NCBI RefSeq assembly: GCF_947072475.1
Contig: NZ_CAMTIA010000025.1
Span: forward strand, 1 to 43,629
From: an uncultured Deefgea sp.
GTDB taxonomy: Bacteria > Pseudomonadota > Gammaproteobacteria > Burkholderiales > Chitinibacteraceae
DNA length: 43,629 bases
Direction of reading: 5' to 3'
Shown here: piece by piece, positions 7,117 through 15,049 of the stretch
How positions within the stretch are numbered: position 1 is the first letter of the stretch
Layout: each line of letters begins with the position of its first letter
Notes under the pieces: generated by a model
The model's input: only the letters and a program-made list of their open reading frames with translations
Databases searched by the model: none
Told to the model about the DNA's origin: nothing
Program-made: the position numbers and the translations under genes

Positions 7117-8487
7117 GTGGAAATTCGTATTCCTGTTGTCAAGCTACAATTAGGGCACTTCGTCAGCGAGCTGGATCGCCCTTGGCTGGATACGCCGTTT
7201 TTAATGCAAGGCTTTTTAATTGAAAGTCAGCAGCAAATCGAATTACTCCATGATCACTGTGAACACATTACGCTAGATCTGAATCGCTCTGTTGGCGGGA
7301 TTGCGCAGTGGACGTGTTTACTCGCACCGTCAACAATCCACGAATCTCACCGACATGCTCAGCATAGCCCGTTAATTTCTGCGGCGTCTCACGAAGAGCA
7401 GCGTAAGGAAAAATTAAATATTCTACGAGAACTGCGTAGACTATTTTCAAACTGGCGTCAGCAATCATCCAATAGCGCCGACCCGCCCAGCAAAGATCCA
7501 TCGCTCAGCACTGAGATTGTCATTTACGATGACACTGCTGCAGTTGAACAAGAAATCAAAACCGCCAGCAGCTCGCATCAAACCGCACAGCGTTTGGTGC
7601 TTAGTTTAATGGAGGCGGTGCGCCAGGACTTGCAGCCACGCGTTGAAGAAATTAATGAAGTCGTTTCCGATTTAGTCGGCTCAATTATTCGCAATCCCAA
7701 TGCGCTGCTTTGGCTAACGCAACTGAAAGATCGCGATCAATATACTTACGCCCATTCGATTGATTCGGCGGTGTATTTACTCGCTTTTGGTCGTCACTTG
7801 GGTTATCCGCGCGCCGAATTACAAAGCTTGGGCATGGCCGGTTTAATGCTCGACGTGGGCAAAATGCGCTTGCCGCCCGAATTATTAACCCGCACGGGGC
7901 GTTATACCCCGGGCGAATTTATGCTGATGAAAACGCATGTGAATCACAGCTTAGATATTTTGTCGCAAATGGAAGGCATTCCGCTGGATGTGTTTGATAT
8001 GGTGGCGCGCCACCATGAACGCTTTGACGGTAGCGGCTATCCACTGGGGCTCAAAGCCGAGCGCATCGGCATGTTTGCCAGTATGGCGGGCATTGTGGAT
8101 TGTTTTACCGCGCTCACTAGTGATCGCAGTTACTCCAACGCCAAATCAGCGCATGAAGCGTTGCAATTGATGTACAAGTGGAGCGAACGCTATTTTCATC
8201 CGGCACTGATTGAGCAGTTCTCACAATGCGTGGGGATTTTCCACGTTGGTACTTTGGTCGAGCTATCGACCGGTGAAGTGGGCATTGTCATCGGCCAAAA
8301 CCGCGTGCGTCGCCTCAAACCCAAACTGCTGATTATTTTGGGGCCAGACAAACACCCCTATGCCAAACCGCACAGCCTTGACTTGATTACCAATCCAAGC
8401 TTGCCCAGTGGTTTGCCGATCAATATTCGCCGAGAATTGCCGCGTGGAGCGCATCAAATTGATCCCCGTGAGTTTTTTTTGGATTAA
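7117..8487 (+). CDS. DUF3391 / HD-GYP domain protein with a substituted HD motif
   Basis: HD-GYP proteins are metal-dependent phosphodiesterases that hydrolyse cyclic di-GMP. Residues about 1-110 fit the DUF3391 N-terminal domain seen before HD-GYP in proteobacteria. A Ser/Gln-rich, probably flexible region follows. The HD-GYP domain spans about 195-375. Visible ligands are YAHS, the Asp of the HD pair, THV, H299-H300 and the late Asp in VDCFTALTSDR. The signature HHERFDGSGYP is intact (G307-Y308-P309). However, the HD pair reads L245-D246 in GLMLDVGK, so one canonical metal-binding His is missing. Activity is therefore uncertain, and it could be a c-di-GMP sensor. The start is a GTG with only a weak upstream site. 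It is the first gene of a three-gene operon. Confidence 0.88.
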   Translation: MEIRIPVVKLQLGHFVSELDRPWLDTPFLMQGFLIESQQQIELLHDHCEHITLDLNRSVGGIAQWTCLLAPSTIHESHRHAQHSPLISAASHEEQRKEKLNILRELRRLFSNWRQQSSNSADPPSKDPSLSTEIVIYDDTAAVEQEIKTASSSHQTAQRLVLSLMEAVRQDLQPRVEEINEVVSDLVGSIIRNPNALLWLTQLKDRDQYTYAHSIDSAVYLLAFGRHLGYPRAELQSLGMAGLMLDVGKMRLPPELLTRTGRYTPGEFMLMKTHVNHSLDILSQMEGIPLDVFDMVARHHERFDGSGYPLGLKAERIGMFASMAGIVDCFTALTSDRSYSNAKSAHEALQLMYKWSERYFHPALIEQFSQCVGIFHVGTLVELSTGEVGIVIGQNRVRRLKPKLLIILGPDKHPYAKPHSLDLITNPSLPSGLPINIRRELPRGAHQIDPREFFLD

Positions 8488-8490
8488 CAA

Positions 8491-9756
8491 TTGATTCCGA
8501 TGCCAACAACTGCTTTTGTTGATGATCTTAACGAGATCGAAACTCGCCACATCCAGCGACTCAAGGTCGCGCTCGCCCACACCGATAGCGGGCGTTATTG
8601 CGGAATTTTGCATATCGAAGTTCGCCATCGCCCTCACCGCCCCAAACAAAGCGCCGTTGTCGCGCAAATGGCCGCTGCTTTACGCGCCATGCTGCGCGAC
8701 AACGATCAATTATTTCATATTGACCATCAAACGCTGGGTTTGTTAATTCCCAATATCGCCGGAATCAGCCACGCCTTATTGGCCGCCAATCGTGCGCAGT
8801 ATTTATTAAGTGAAGCGCCTGCAACCCAGCAGCATTTGCATCCGCATATTGGCATTGCCATTTACCCAGAGCATGGCGAAAACATGCCAGATTTACTCAA
8901 CTCTGCGCGGATCGCGGCACGGGATTTTGCTCAAGACCAAATTGGCGTTTATGACCCAAGCCGCGATTGGCTCGGCCAGCAACTGGCACGGCTCGAAGCA
9001 CCGCTCCGGGAGGCACTGGCACAAAATCGCTTTCATTTAGCCTTTCAAGCGCAAATCAATAGCCAAACGCAGCAAGTCATCGGCTGTGAAATTTTATTGC
9101 GCTGGGAAGATGCAGTCTTAGGCCAAGTACCGCCCGATCACATCATTGAAGTCGCCGAACATCTGGGGCTAATGGACACGCTCACCCGCTGGGTTATTCA
9201 ATCGGGTCTGCGGCAATTTGCCGTGCTGCGCAGCGAAGGTTATCGCGGTAGTATGAGTCTTAATCTTTGCCCAAGTAATTTAGCCGACAAAAATTTAGCG
9301 ATGTATATCGCCAACGCGCTTGAAGTATGGGGCATAGCAGCCAATACCCTTGTGTTAGAAATCACCGAATCCGCGTTAATCGCCGATATTGAAGCCGCCC
9401 TGAAACAATTAGAGCAACTCAAACAGATGGGCTGCCTGCTGTCTTTGGACGATTTTGGTACTGGCTATTCCTCTTTGTCCTATTTAAAGCGGCTACCGAT
9501 TGATGAGCTTAAAATTGATCGCAGCTTTATTCAATCGATGGCCCATTCCGACAAAGACGCCGCCATTGTGCAAAGCATCATTGAACTCGCACATCGTCTT
9601 GAGTTAACCGTCGTCGCCGAAGGCGTCGAAGACGCTGTAAGCGCTGCATTTTTACAACGTCATCAATGCGATACGATACAAGGGTTTTACTACAGCCGCC
9701 CATTAACGCTCTCGGCGTTTAAAACCTATATCCAATCTATGGAGCAAGCCGCATGA
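8491..9756 (+). CDS. EAL-domain cyclic di-GMP phosphodiesterase with degenerate GGDEF
   Basis: The C-terminal half (about residue 175 to the end) is an EAL phosphodiesterase domain that linearises cyclic di-GMP. Its key residues look complete: the EAL position reads E200-I-L, followed by EITES, the D320-D321-FGTGYSS loop, the LKID Lys, EGVED and the Gln of IQGFYYSRP. The N-terminal ~160 residues resemble a GGDEF fold (HIGIAIYPEHGE) but have no GGDEF signature, so no cyclase activity is expected. No signal peptide or membrane segment is visible. The start is probably TTG at 8491, with GGA seven bases upstream; an ATG at 8500 is the alternative. The gene begins three bases after the HD-GYP stop and overlaps dgt by four bases. 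Confidence 0.88.
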   Translation: MIPMPTTAFVDDLNEIETRHIQRLKVALAHTDSGRYCGILHIEVRHRPHRPKQSAVVAQMAAALRAMLRDNDQLFHIDHQTLGLLIPNIAGISHALLAANRAQYLLSEAPATQQHLHPHIGIAIYPEHGENMPDLLNSARIAARDFAQDQIGVYDPSRDWLGQQLARLEAPLREALAQNRFHLAFQAQINSQTQQVIGCEILLRWEDAVLGQVPPDHIIEVAEHLGLMDTLTRWVIQSGLRQFAVLRSEGYRGSMSLNLCPSNLADKNLAMYIANALEVWGIAANTLVLEITESALIADIEAALKQLEQLKQMGCLLSLDDFGTGYSSLSYLKRLPIDELKIDRSFIQSMAHSDKDAAIVQSIIELAHRLELTVVAEGVEDAVSAAFLQRHQCDTIQGFYYSRPLTLSAFKTYIQSMEQAA

Positions 9757-11075
9757 TGAACTGGCAACAACTCCTCTCGGCCAACCGTCTGGGAGTCCAA
9801 GACGGTCGCCTACCCGACTTTGAAGCCGGGCGCAGCAATTACCATAAAGATCACGACCGTATTGTGTTTTGCTCGCCCTTTCGCCGCATGGGCCGCAAAA
9901 CCCAAGTGCATCCGATGACCGAAAACGATCATGTCCATACCCGCCTCACCCATAGCATTGAAGTCGCTTGCGTCGGTCGCAGTTTAGGCGTGCTCATCGG
10001 CGAGCAATTGCAAGGACAGCTCCCCAGCCAAATTAGTCCTTATGATTTGGGCGGCATTGTACAAGCGGCGTGCTTGGCACACGACATCGGCAATCCCCCT
10101 TTTGGTCACGCGGGCGAATACGCCATTCGCGACTGGTTTCGTCGCCCCGAGCAAGCGTATTTAATGCAAACGCTCACCGCTGCCGAGCGCCGCGATTTGA
10201 TGACTTATGAGGGCAATGCCCAAGGTTTTCGCATCATTACCCAGCTCGAAAACCACCGTTTTGACGGTGGCCTGCGCCTCACCTACGCCACGCTGGGCAC
10301 CACGCTCAAATACCCGTGGACGAGTGAAGATGCTGGACAAAAAGGCAAATTTAGCTGCTATCAATCCGAGCTGAATCTCTTAGAACACATCGCCGCCGAG
10401 CTTGGCCTGCCTTTAATCGCAGCCAATAAATGGGCACGCCACCCGCTGTCGTATTTAATGGAAGCGGCCGACGATATTTGCTATGCCATTTTGGATTTAG
10501 AAGACGGCATTGAAATCGGCACACTGCCGTATGAAACGGTTGAGCCGCTATTGATGAAGATTTGCGGCGGCGAAACCAGTCTGTTGCAACTCGAAGTCGC
10601 GGCTGCGCCATCCACCCGGCGCAAAATTTCATTACTGCGCGGCAAAGCCATTGATCGCTGTATTCGCGATGTGGCCGCCACCTTTATGACGCACTATGAC
10701 CGGATTATGGCTGGCACTTACCAAGGCGATTTACTCAATGATTGCCCGCCGAGCATGCGATTGGGGCTGGCCGAAGCCAAGCAACTGGCGCGCGACCGAA
10801 TTTTTAACGAACGACGCAAAATTGAAATTGAAGTCGGCTCATTTACCTGCTTAGAAATCTTACTCAGTGCTTTTTGCACCGCGGCCTACGAGCAACACGT
10901 CAGCGCAGAAATGCCGTTTCGCATGCGCCGAGTGCTTGATTTAATGGATTACAACGCGCCGAAAAAAGAATGGCCCTTAATCGAAGCCTACCGCCGAGTA
11001 CTGGATTTTATCGGCGGCATGACCGACAACTACGCCACTTATTTAGCACAGCAAGTCGGCGGCATGGGACGATAG
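9753..11075 (+). CDS. dgt: Deoxyguanosinetriphosphate triphosphohydrolase-like protein
   Basis: This is an HD-superfamily dNTP triphosphohydrolase, which releases tripolyphosphate from dGTP or other dNTPs and so affects nucleotide pools. The metal site is intact: RLTHS (first His), H110-D111 in LAHDIGNPPFGHAGE, and a later Asp in EAADDICYAI. The N-terminal block FCSPFRRMGRKTQV matches the dGTPase family. Its 440 residues fit the shorter dgt-like class rather than E. coli Dgt (505). The start codon overlaps the TGA of the EAL gene (ATGA). An in-frame second ATG follows immediately. The coupling to two c-di-GMP proteins is notable, since dgt-like genes have no accepted link to that signal. Confidence 0.9.
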   Translation: MMNWQQLLSANRLGVQDGRLPDFEAGRSNYHKDHDRIVFCSPFRRMGRKTQVHPMTENDHVHTRLTHSIEVACVGRSLGVLIGEQLQGQLPSQISPYDLGGIVQAACLAHDIGNPPFGHAGEYAIRDWFRRPEQAYLMQTLTAAERRDLMTYEGNAQGFRIITQLENHRFDGGLRLTYATLGTTLKYPWTSEDAGQKGKFSCYQSELNLLEHIAAELGLPLIAANKWARHPLSYLMEAADDICYAILDLEDGIEIGTLPYETVEPLLMKICGGETSLLQLEVAAAPSTRRKISLLRGKAIDRCIRDVAATFMTHYDRIMAGTYQGDLLNDCPPSMRLGLAEAKQLARDRIFNERRKIEIEVGSFTCLEILLSAFCTAAYEQHVSAEMPFRMRRVLDLMDYNAPKKEWPLIEAYRRVLDFIGGMTDNYATYLAQQVGGMGR

Positions 11076-11121
11076 GTATTGCCGCCTAACTCATTAAATA
11101 CATGGCTTAGGCAGCAATACC
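11075..11121. repeat. Hairpin overlapping the stop codons of convergent dgt and waaC
   Basis: GGTATTGCCGCCTAA (11075-11089) pairs with TTAGGCAGCAATACC (11107-11121) at 14 of 15 positions with a 17-base loop. The arms touch the stop codons of both genes. No U-tract is present on either strand. It may serve as a two-way transcript end or a 3'-end protector. Confidence 0.65.
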
Positions 11122-12063
11122 CATAATGGCCAACACTTGCTTCGCTTGTGGCACCACCCCTTGCCCACCCAAAGCATAAGCTTGGCTATTCCATACCGGG
11201 TGATAGCTGGCCGAATCGGTTTGCGTATACAGGGCAATGGTGGCACGGCCCATGTTTTCGGCCAAATGCGTCATGCCGGTATCCACCCCAATCGACCAGT
11301 CGGCATGGCGAATCAAACTGGCAATCTGTGCAATGGTCAATTTAGGCGGCACCATCGCCAGCGTTAATCCCGCCGCCAATTGCTGAGCCACCGCATATTC
11401 GCCCTCGGTGCCCCATGGCAAAATCGCCATCACGCCCTGCTGTTCTAGGGGCTGCAATACCGCCAGCCATTGCGCCACTGGCCAAGTTTTTTCGGCCTTG
11501 GATGCAGCATGAAAACACATTACATACGGGCGATTGGCCGGCAGCCAGCTCGGTAAGCATTCATCGGCTTGCAAACCAAAATCGATTTCAGTTTCAATTG
11601 AATAATTCAGTGCTAATGCGGCATAACTGCGATACCAAGCGACTGCGGGCAAATTGGCATCAGGCACCACTTGCCGATGATAAGCCCAGCGCGCGGCGTT
11701 TTCACCTAAACGATAATCGGGCGGCCCAATAATTAATTTGGCTTTAGCCACTTGACTCAATAAAGCCGATTTAATCATCCCATGACAATCTAAAACCACA
11801 TCATAATGTTCAAGACGCAATTGCTTAATTGCCGATTGAATACCATGCCAATTTTGCCAGATTGATTTACGCTTATGGCCGCGCAAAGGCACGGCAATCA
11901 CTCGATTAATTGCCGGATGCATCGCTGGTAATTCAGCAAATTGCGCATCCACCACCCAATCAATCTGTGCATCCGGGAAATGATGCCGGATATCACTAAT
12001 CATTGGCATGACAAATAAAATATCACCCAGCGAGGTGAGTTTTGCAATCAGAATTTTTTTCAT
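11107..12063 (-). CDS. waaC: Lipopolysaccharide heptosyltransferase I
   Basis: This GT9-family enzyme adds the first L-glycero-D-manno-heptose to Kdo in the LPS inner core, at the cytoplasmic face of the inner membrane. The N-terminus (IAKLTSLGDILFVMP) is characteristic of WaaC, and FPDAQIDWVVDAQFAEL and the later GVDTGMTHLA segment (ADP-heptose site) fit GT9. Its 318 residues match the family. It points against dgt and is separated from the upstream lipoprotein gene by a divergent AT-rich gap. The heptose precursor genes gmhB and rfaE2 are elsewhere in this window. Confidence 0.9.
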   Translation of the reverse strand: MKKILIAKLTSLGDILFVMPMISDIRHHFPDAQIDWVVDAQFAELPAMHPAINRVIAVPLRGHKRKSIWQNWHGIQSAIKQLRLEHYDVVLDCHGMIKSALLSQVAKAKLIIGPPDYRLGENAARWAYHRQVVPDANLPAVAWYRSYAALALNYSIETEIDFGLQADECLPSWLPANRPYVMCFHAASKAEKTWPVAQWLAVLQPLEQQGVMAILPWGTEGEYAVAQQLAAGLTLAMVPPKLTIAQIASLIRHADWSIGVDTGMTHLAENMGRATIALYTQTDSASYHPVWNSQAYALGGQGVVPQAKQVLAIMGIAA

Positions 12064-12332
12064 TCTTACCTAAATGCTTAATTTTACAAAAACAAAAACG
12101 GGGAATCTCAATAAATTCGATTAAATCGCTAAATAAAAAACCATTATTGTTTAGCAAAGCATCGTCGCCAATTATTTAAGCAGCGAGCATTAAAATCAAT
12201 CGCAATGGATTAAACCAGATCTACCCAGCAATATCTACTCCCATGCATGATTTAACTGAATGCTTTTTTATCTCGACGAATCGCGCCAAGTCGCCGACAA
12301 TCCATGCCTTTCTAACGATAGCGGAATACCCA

Positions 12333-12656
12333 GTGTTTAAATTACCCGCCGTGCTCTGCTTGGCCTTATTGCTCAATGGCTGCGCCGTGGTGACGACCGC
12401 CGCTTTAGTCGGCTCAGTTGCCGTTGGCGTGACCACCAGCGCCGTTGGTCTGGCCTATGATGCGACCAAAATGGTGGCAACGGGAACGGTTGCTGCCGGG
12501 GGTATGGCAATAGACGCAATGAGTGCATCTAAGCCTGCGAGCAATGCCCCAAGCCCTACACCACAAGCAAACGTCGAAGTCGTACCACTCACAGAGGTCA
12601 TGCCACTCACAGAGGTCATGCCACTCACAGAGGTCGTACCACTCACAAAGAAATAG
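12333..12656 (+). CDS. Small predicted lipoprotein with C-terminal tandem repeat
   Basis: I do not recognise a named family. Starting at GTG 12333 (GGAA six bases upstream) gives a 107-residue protein with a lipoprotein signal, FKLPAVLCLALLLNGC, in which LNGC is the lipobox. A longer frame from ATG 12243 would place about 30 polar residues before the signal and is unlikely. The middle is Ala/Gly/Val/Thr-rich with an AYDATKM segment, as in small Neisseriales lipoproteins of unknown role. A Pro/Ser/Ala linker leads to four copies of a hexapeptide (VPLTEV, MPLTEV, MPLTEV, VPLTKK). The repeated tail suggests a variable surface or periplasmic extension; this is inference. Confidence 0.7.
   Translation: MFKLPAVLCLALLLNGCAVVTTAALVGSVAVGVTTSAVGLAYDATKMVATGTVAAGGMAIDAMSASKPASNAPSPTPQANVEVVPLTEVMPLTEVMPLTEVVPLTKK
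12582..12653 (+). repeat. 18-bp tandem repeat in the lipoprotein gene
   Basis: Units begin at 12582, 12600, 12618 and 12636. The second and third are identical, the first differs only in its first codon, and the last is degenerate at its end. Each encodes six residues, so copy-number changes keep the reading frame. Confidence 0.9.
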
Positions 12657-12835
12657 TCAGTCAATAAGGTCTGGCGTCATTGATTTTTCGGCGAGCGGCG
12701 GCACTTCGAAACTCAATTTAAAACAATGAAATGAAAGATGATCAGAGGATTGGCGAGGGTTGAATGCTAAAACCCGCGCAGATGCGCGCGGCGCAGTGAT
12801 GAGGCTAAGTCCGCTTTTAAAACTGCAAAGCCAAA

Positions 12836-13525
12836 TTAAGCCCAAGCTAGCAGCGCAGCGCCATGTTGCTTGAGCCAAGCGCGTTCGGTTTTCCAGTTTG
12901 GGCAAGCCTTGGCGACAATCGCCCAAAAGCGAGCGGAATGATTCATTTGTGCCAAATGCGCCAATTCGTGAATCACCACATAATCAATCACGCTGGCTGG
13001 CGCTTGCATTAAGCGCCAATTCAAGCGAATGTCACCCGCCGCAGTGCAACTGCCCCAGCGGGTTTTGGCCGATGACAGCAGCCATTTTCTGGGTTGCAGC
13101 GCCATACTGGCCGACCAGAATGCCAGTCGCCCAGCAAAATAAACTTGGCTTTCACGTTGATAAAAACGGCTTAAAGCTGGGGCAATTTTGGCTTCATTGG
13201 CCGCGCACAGCGACAACACCCCAGCGCTAAGTTGGCTGCGTAAAGCCGGTTGCAACACCAATGATTCGCCCAGATACAGCACACGTATCCCCCAGCACAA
13301 GCTCGGTGGCACGAGTGCTGGCGCATCGCGCCGTTCGGCCAATTTAGCGCGCACCCAAGCTAACTTGAGTTGGATCACTCGTTCGGCCTCACGCTCGGCC
13401 GCACTTTGCGGCAAAATCACCGTTAAACCCTGCGCGTCAATTTTCAAGCCAATGCTACGCCGCCGCGAGCTACGCTTCACTTGATAGGGTATATCGCCAG
13501 AGCTATTTTTAAATATGCACTGCAA
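12836..13525 (-). CDS. YgjP-type (DUF45) zinc metalloprotein
   Basis: This belongs to the YgjP/DUF45 family, with a gluzincin-type fold. The zinc site is HELAH (residues 186-190) with His196 in QMNH as the likely third ligand. The segments KTRWGSC and DIRLNWRL just before it are the family signature. E. coli YgjP has been reported as a UTP-related pyrophosphatase, while homologues are usually labelled M48-like metallopeptidases, so the activity is unsettled. The start is TTG at 13525 with AGG seven bases upstream. An ATG is absent nearby, and the gene begins eight bases after the plsC stop, as the last gene of the glyQ-led cluster. Confidence 0.82.
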   Translation of the reverse strand: MQCIFKNSSGDIPYQVKRSSRRRSIGLKIDAQGLTVILPQSAAEREAERVIQLKLAWVRAKLAERRDAPALVPPSLCWGIRVLYLGESLVLQPALRSQLSAGVLSLCAANEAKIAPALSRFYQRESQVYFAGRLAFWSASMALQPRKWLLSSAKTRWGSCTAAGDIRLNWRLMQAPASVIDYVVIHELAHLAQMNHSARFWAIVAKACPNWKTERAWLKQHGAALLAWA

Positions 13526-13533
13526 GTGAATAC

Positions 13534-14271
13534 CTATGTTTTTTTCTGCTCAAAACACGGGCCACGGCCGCTGATTTCGTCCATCTGCCCTTCGATCCAG
13601 TTTTCGACTTCTTTAATCAGCGCTAAGGATTTTTTACCCTCAGAAGCAATCGGCGCACCAATGCGAACCGTGATTTCTCCCGGCCACTTTAAAAAGGAGT
13701 TTTTCGGCCAAAACTCACCCGAATTCATCGCCACCGGCACAATTGGCACATTCAAATCCAGTGCCAAGCGCGCGCCGCCTTGTTTATATTGACCACGCTC
13801 ACCGGGTTTAATTCGCGTCCCTTCTGGGAAGATCACAATCCACAAACCTTTGGCTAAACGATCTTTACCTTGCTCCATCAATTGCCGCTGCGCGGCAGCG
13901 CGCTGGCCGCGATCAATCGCAATCGGTGAGGTAGTTGCCAAAGCCCAACCAAAAAATGGCATTTTAAGTAATTCGCGTTTCATCACCCACACTTGCGGCG
14001 GGAAAATCAATTGCAGCGCCATGGTTTCCCACGCCGATTGATGTTTACACATAATCATCACTGGCCCTTCGGGAATGTTTTCTGCACCCTCAACCCGAAA
14101 TTTAAGTCCGCAAGTGAGGTATAACCACTTGAGTAAAATCACCGACCACCAGCGAATAATTCGATTTCGCATCACGGCTGGCAGCGGCAAAATCACAATG
14201 GCAATCACGGTAAATACCGGCGTAATGATAATGAGTAGCAACCAGTACAAAATAGAGCGCAACCAGATCAT
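13534..14271 (-). CDS. plsC: 1-acyl-sn-glycerol-3-phosphate acyltransferase
   Basis: This membrane-bound acyltransferase makes phosphatidic acid from lysophosphatidic acid. One or two hydrophobic segments occupy residues 1-45. The acyltransferase motifs follow: KHQSAWE (block I; canonical NHxxxxD, here ending in Glu), then AIDRGQR (block II), IFPEGTR (block III) and VPIVPVAMNSG (block IV). The Glu in block I is a known variant in proteobacterial members. Its 245 residues fit PlsC. It sits between gmhB and the YgjP-type gene. Confidence 0.9.
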   Translation of the reverse strand: MIWLRSILYWLLLIIITPVFTVIAIVILPLPAVMRNRIIRWWSVILLKWLYLTCGLKFRVEGAENIPEGPVMIMCKHQSAWETMALQLIFPPQVWVMKRELLKMPFFGWALATTSPIAIDRGQRAAAQRQLMEQGKDRLAKGLWIVIFPEGTRIKPGERGQYKQGGARLALDLNVPIVPVAMNSGEFWPKNSFLKWPGEITVRIGAPIASEGKKSLALIKEVENWIEGQMDEISGRGPCFEQKKT

Positions 14272-14391
14272 GTAACGTAAACTCGCGAAAAAAAAGCAGA
14301 ATGGAAAATCAAACTCGCAATATCAGCACGAGTAAAAAGAAAGCGAAAGCTTGCGCCACGCGGCACAGCGCGTCGCACAAGCGGCAGGCGC

Positions 14392-14934
14392 TTAATCTGC
14401 CGAATACATGAGCCAATTGGCTGCCGCAGCCAAATCATCAAAAATCAAAGTACCTTCGGGTAAATCCCCGCGCAACTCGGTTTTCATACCATTACCGGTG
14501 CGGACTAAAATAGCTCGCCCACCCGCTGTCGCAATCGCTTGTAAATCACGCAGTGAATCACCGACCATATAGCAATCTTTGACATCAACACGAAAGCGCT
14601 TGGCAATATCTAAAATCAAGCCCGGCGCCGGTTTACGGCAAGTGCAGCCGCTATCTGGCGCATGCGGACAGAAAAAAACTGCGTCCAAATGACCGCCAGC
14701 GTGATGCACCGCTTTATGCATTTTGCTGTGAATTTGATTGAGTGTGGCCACATCAATCATGCCACGACCAATGGCGCTTTGGTTGGTCGCGACCACCAAA
14801 GTCCAGCCGGCACGGGTTAACTCACCAATCGCATTGATACTACCGGCAATCGGCAGCCACTCTTCGGGCGACTTAATATAATCAGGACTGTCTGCATTGA
14901 TGACGCCATCCCGATCCAAAATTAAGAGTTTCAT
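14392..14934 (-). CDS. gmhB: D-glycero-beta-D-manno-heptose-1,7-bisphosphate 7-phosphatase
   Basis: This HAD-superfamily phosphatase removes the 7-phosphate in ADP-heptose synthesis for LPS. LILDRDGVIN carries the nucleophile and acid/base Asp pair. ATNQS is motif II, and CRKPAPG with the preceding C-P-H and S-G-C-T-C forms the zinc loop typical of GmhB. MVGDSLRDL is the metal motif. The ATG at 14934 has AAGG eight bases upstream, and starting here removes 15 spurious residues. At 180 residues it is full length. It follows glyS after a gap of about 115 bases that holds a weak six-base-pair inverted repeat (15007-15040). Confidence 0.92.
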   Translation of the reverse strand: MKLLILDRDGVINADSPDYIKSPEEWLPIAGSINAIGELTRAGWTLVVATNQSAIGRGMIDVATLNQIHSKMHKAVHHAGGHLDAVFFCPHAPDSGCTCRKPAPGLILDIAKRFRVDVKDCYMVGDSLRDLQAIATAGGRAILVRTGNGMKTELRGDLPEGTLIFDDLAAAANWLMYSAD

Positions 14935-15049
14935 TTTTTGCATCCTTAACCTTGCATATGCGAGCGAGATTTTCGTCATCCGCGACGAATAAGACCAATA
15001 AAATCAGCGGATCAAACGCGCAGTAGCACGATCAATCCGCCTTCAGGAT

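Noticed and set aside
12243-12332. Longer N-terminus for the small lipoprotein
   Set aside because: It would put 30 polar residues before a clear lipoprotein signal; the GTG at 12333 gives a proper one.
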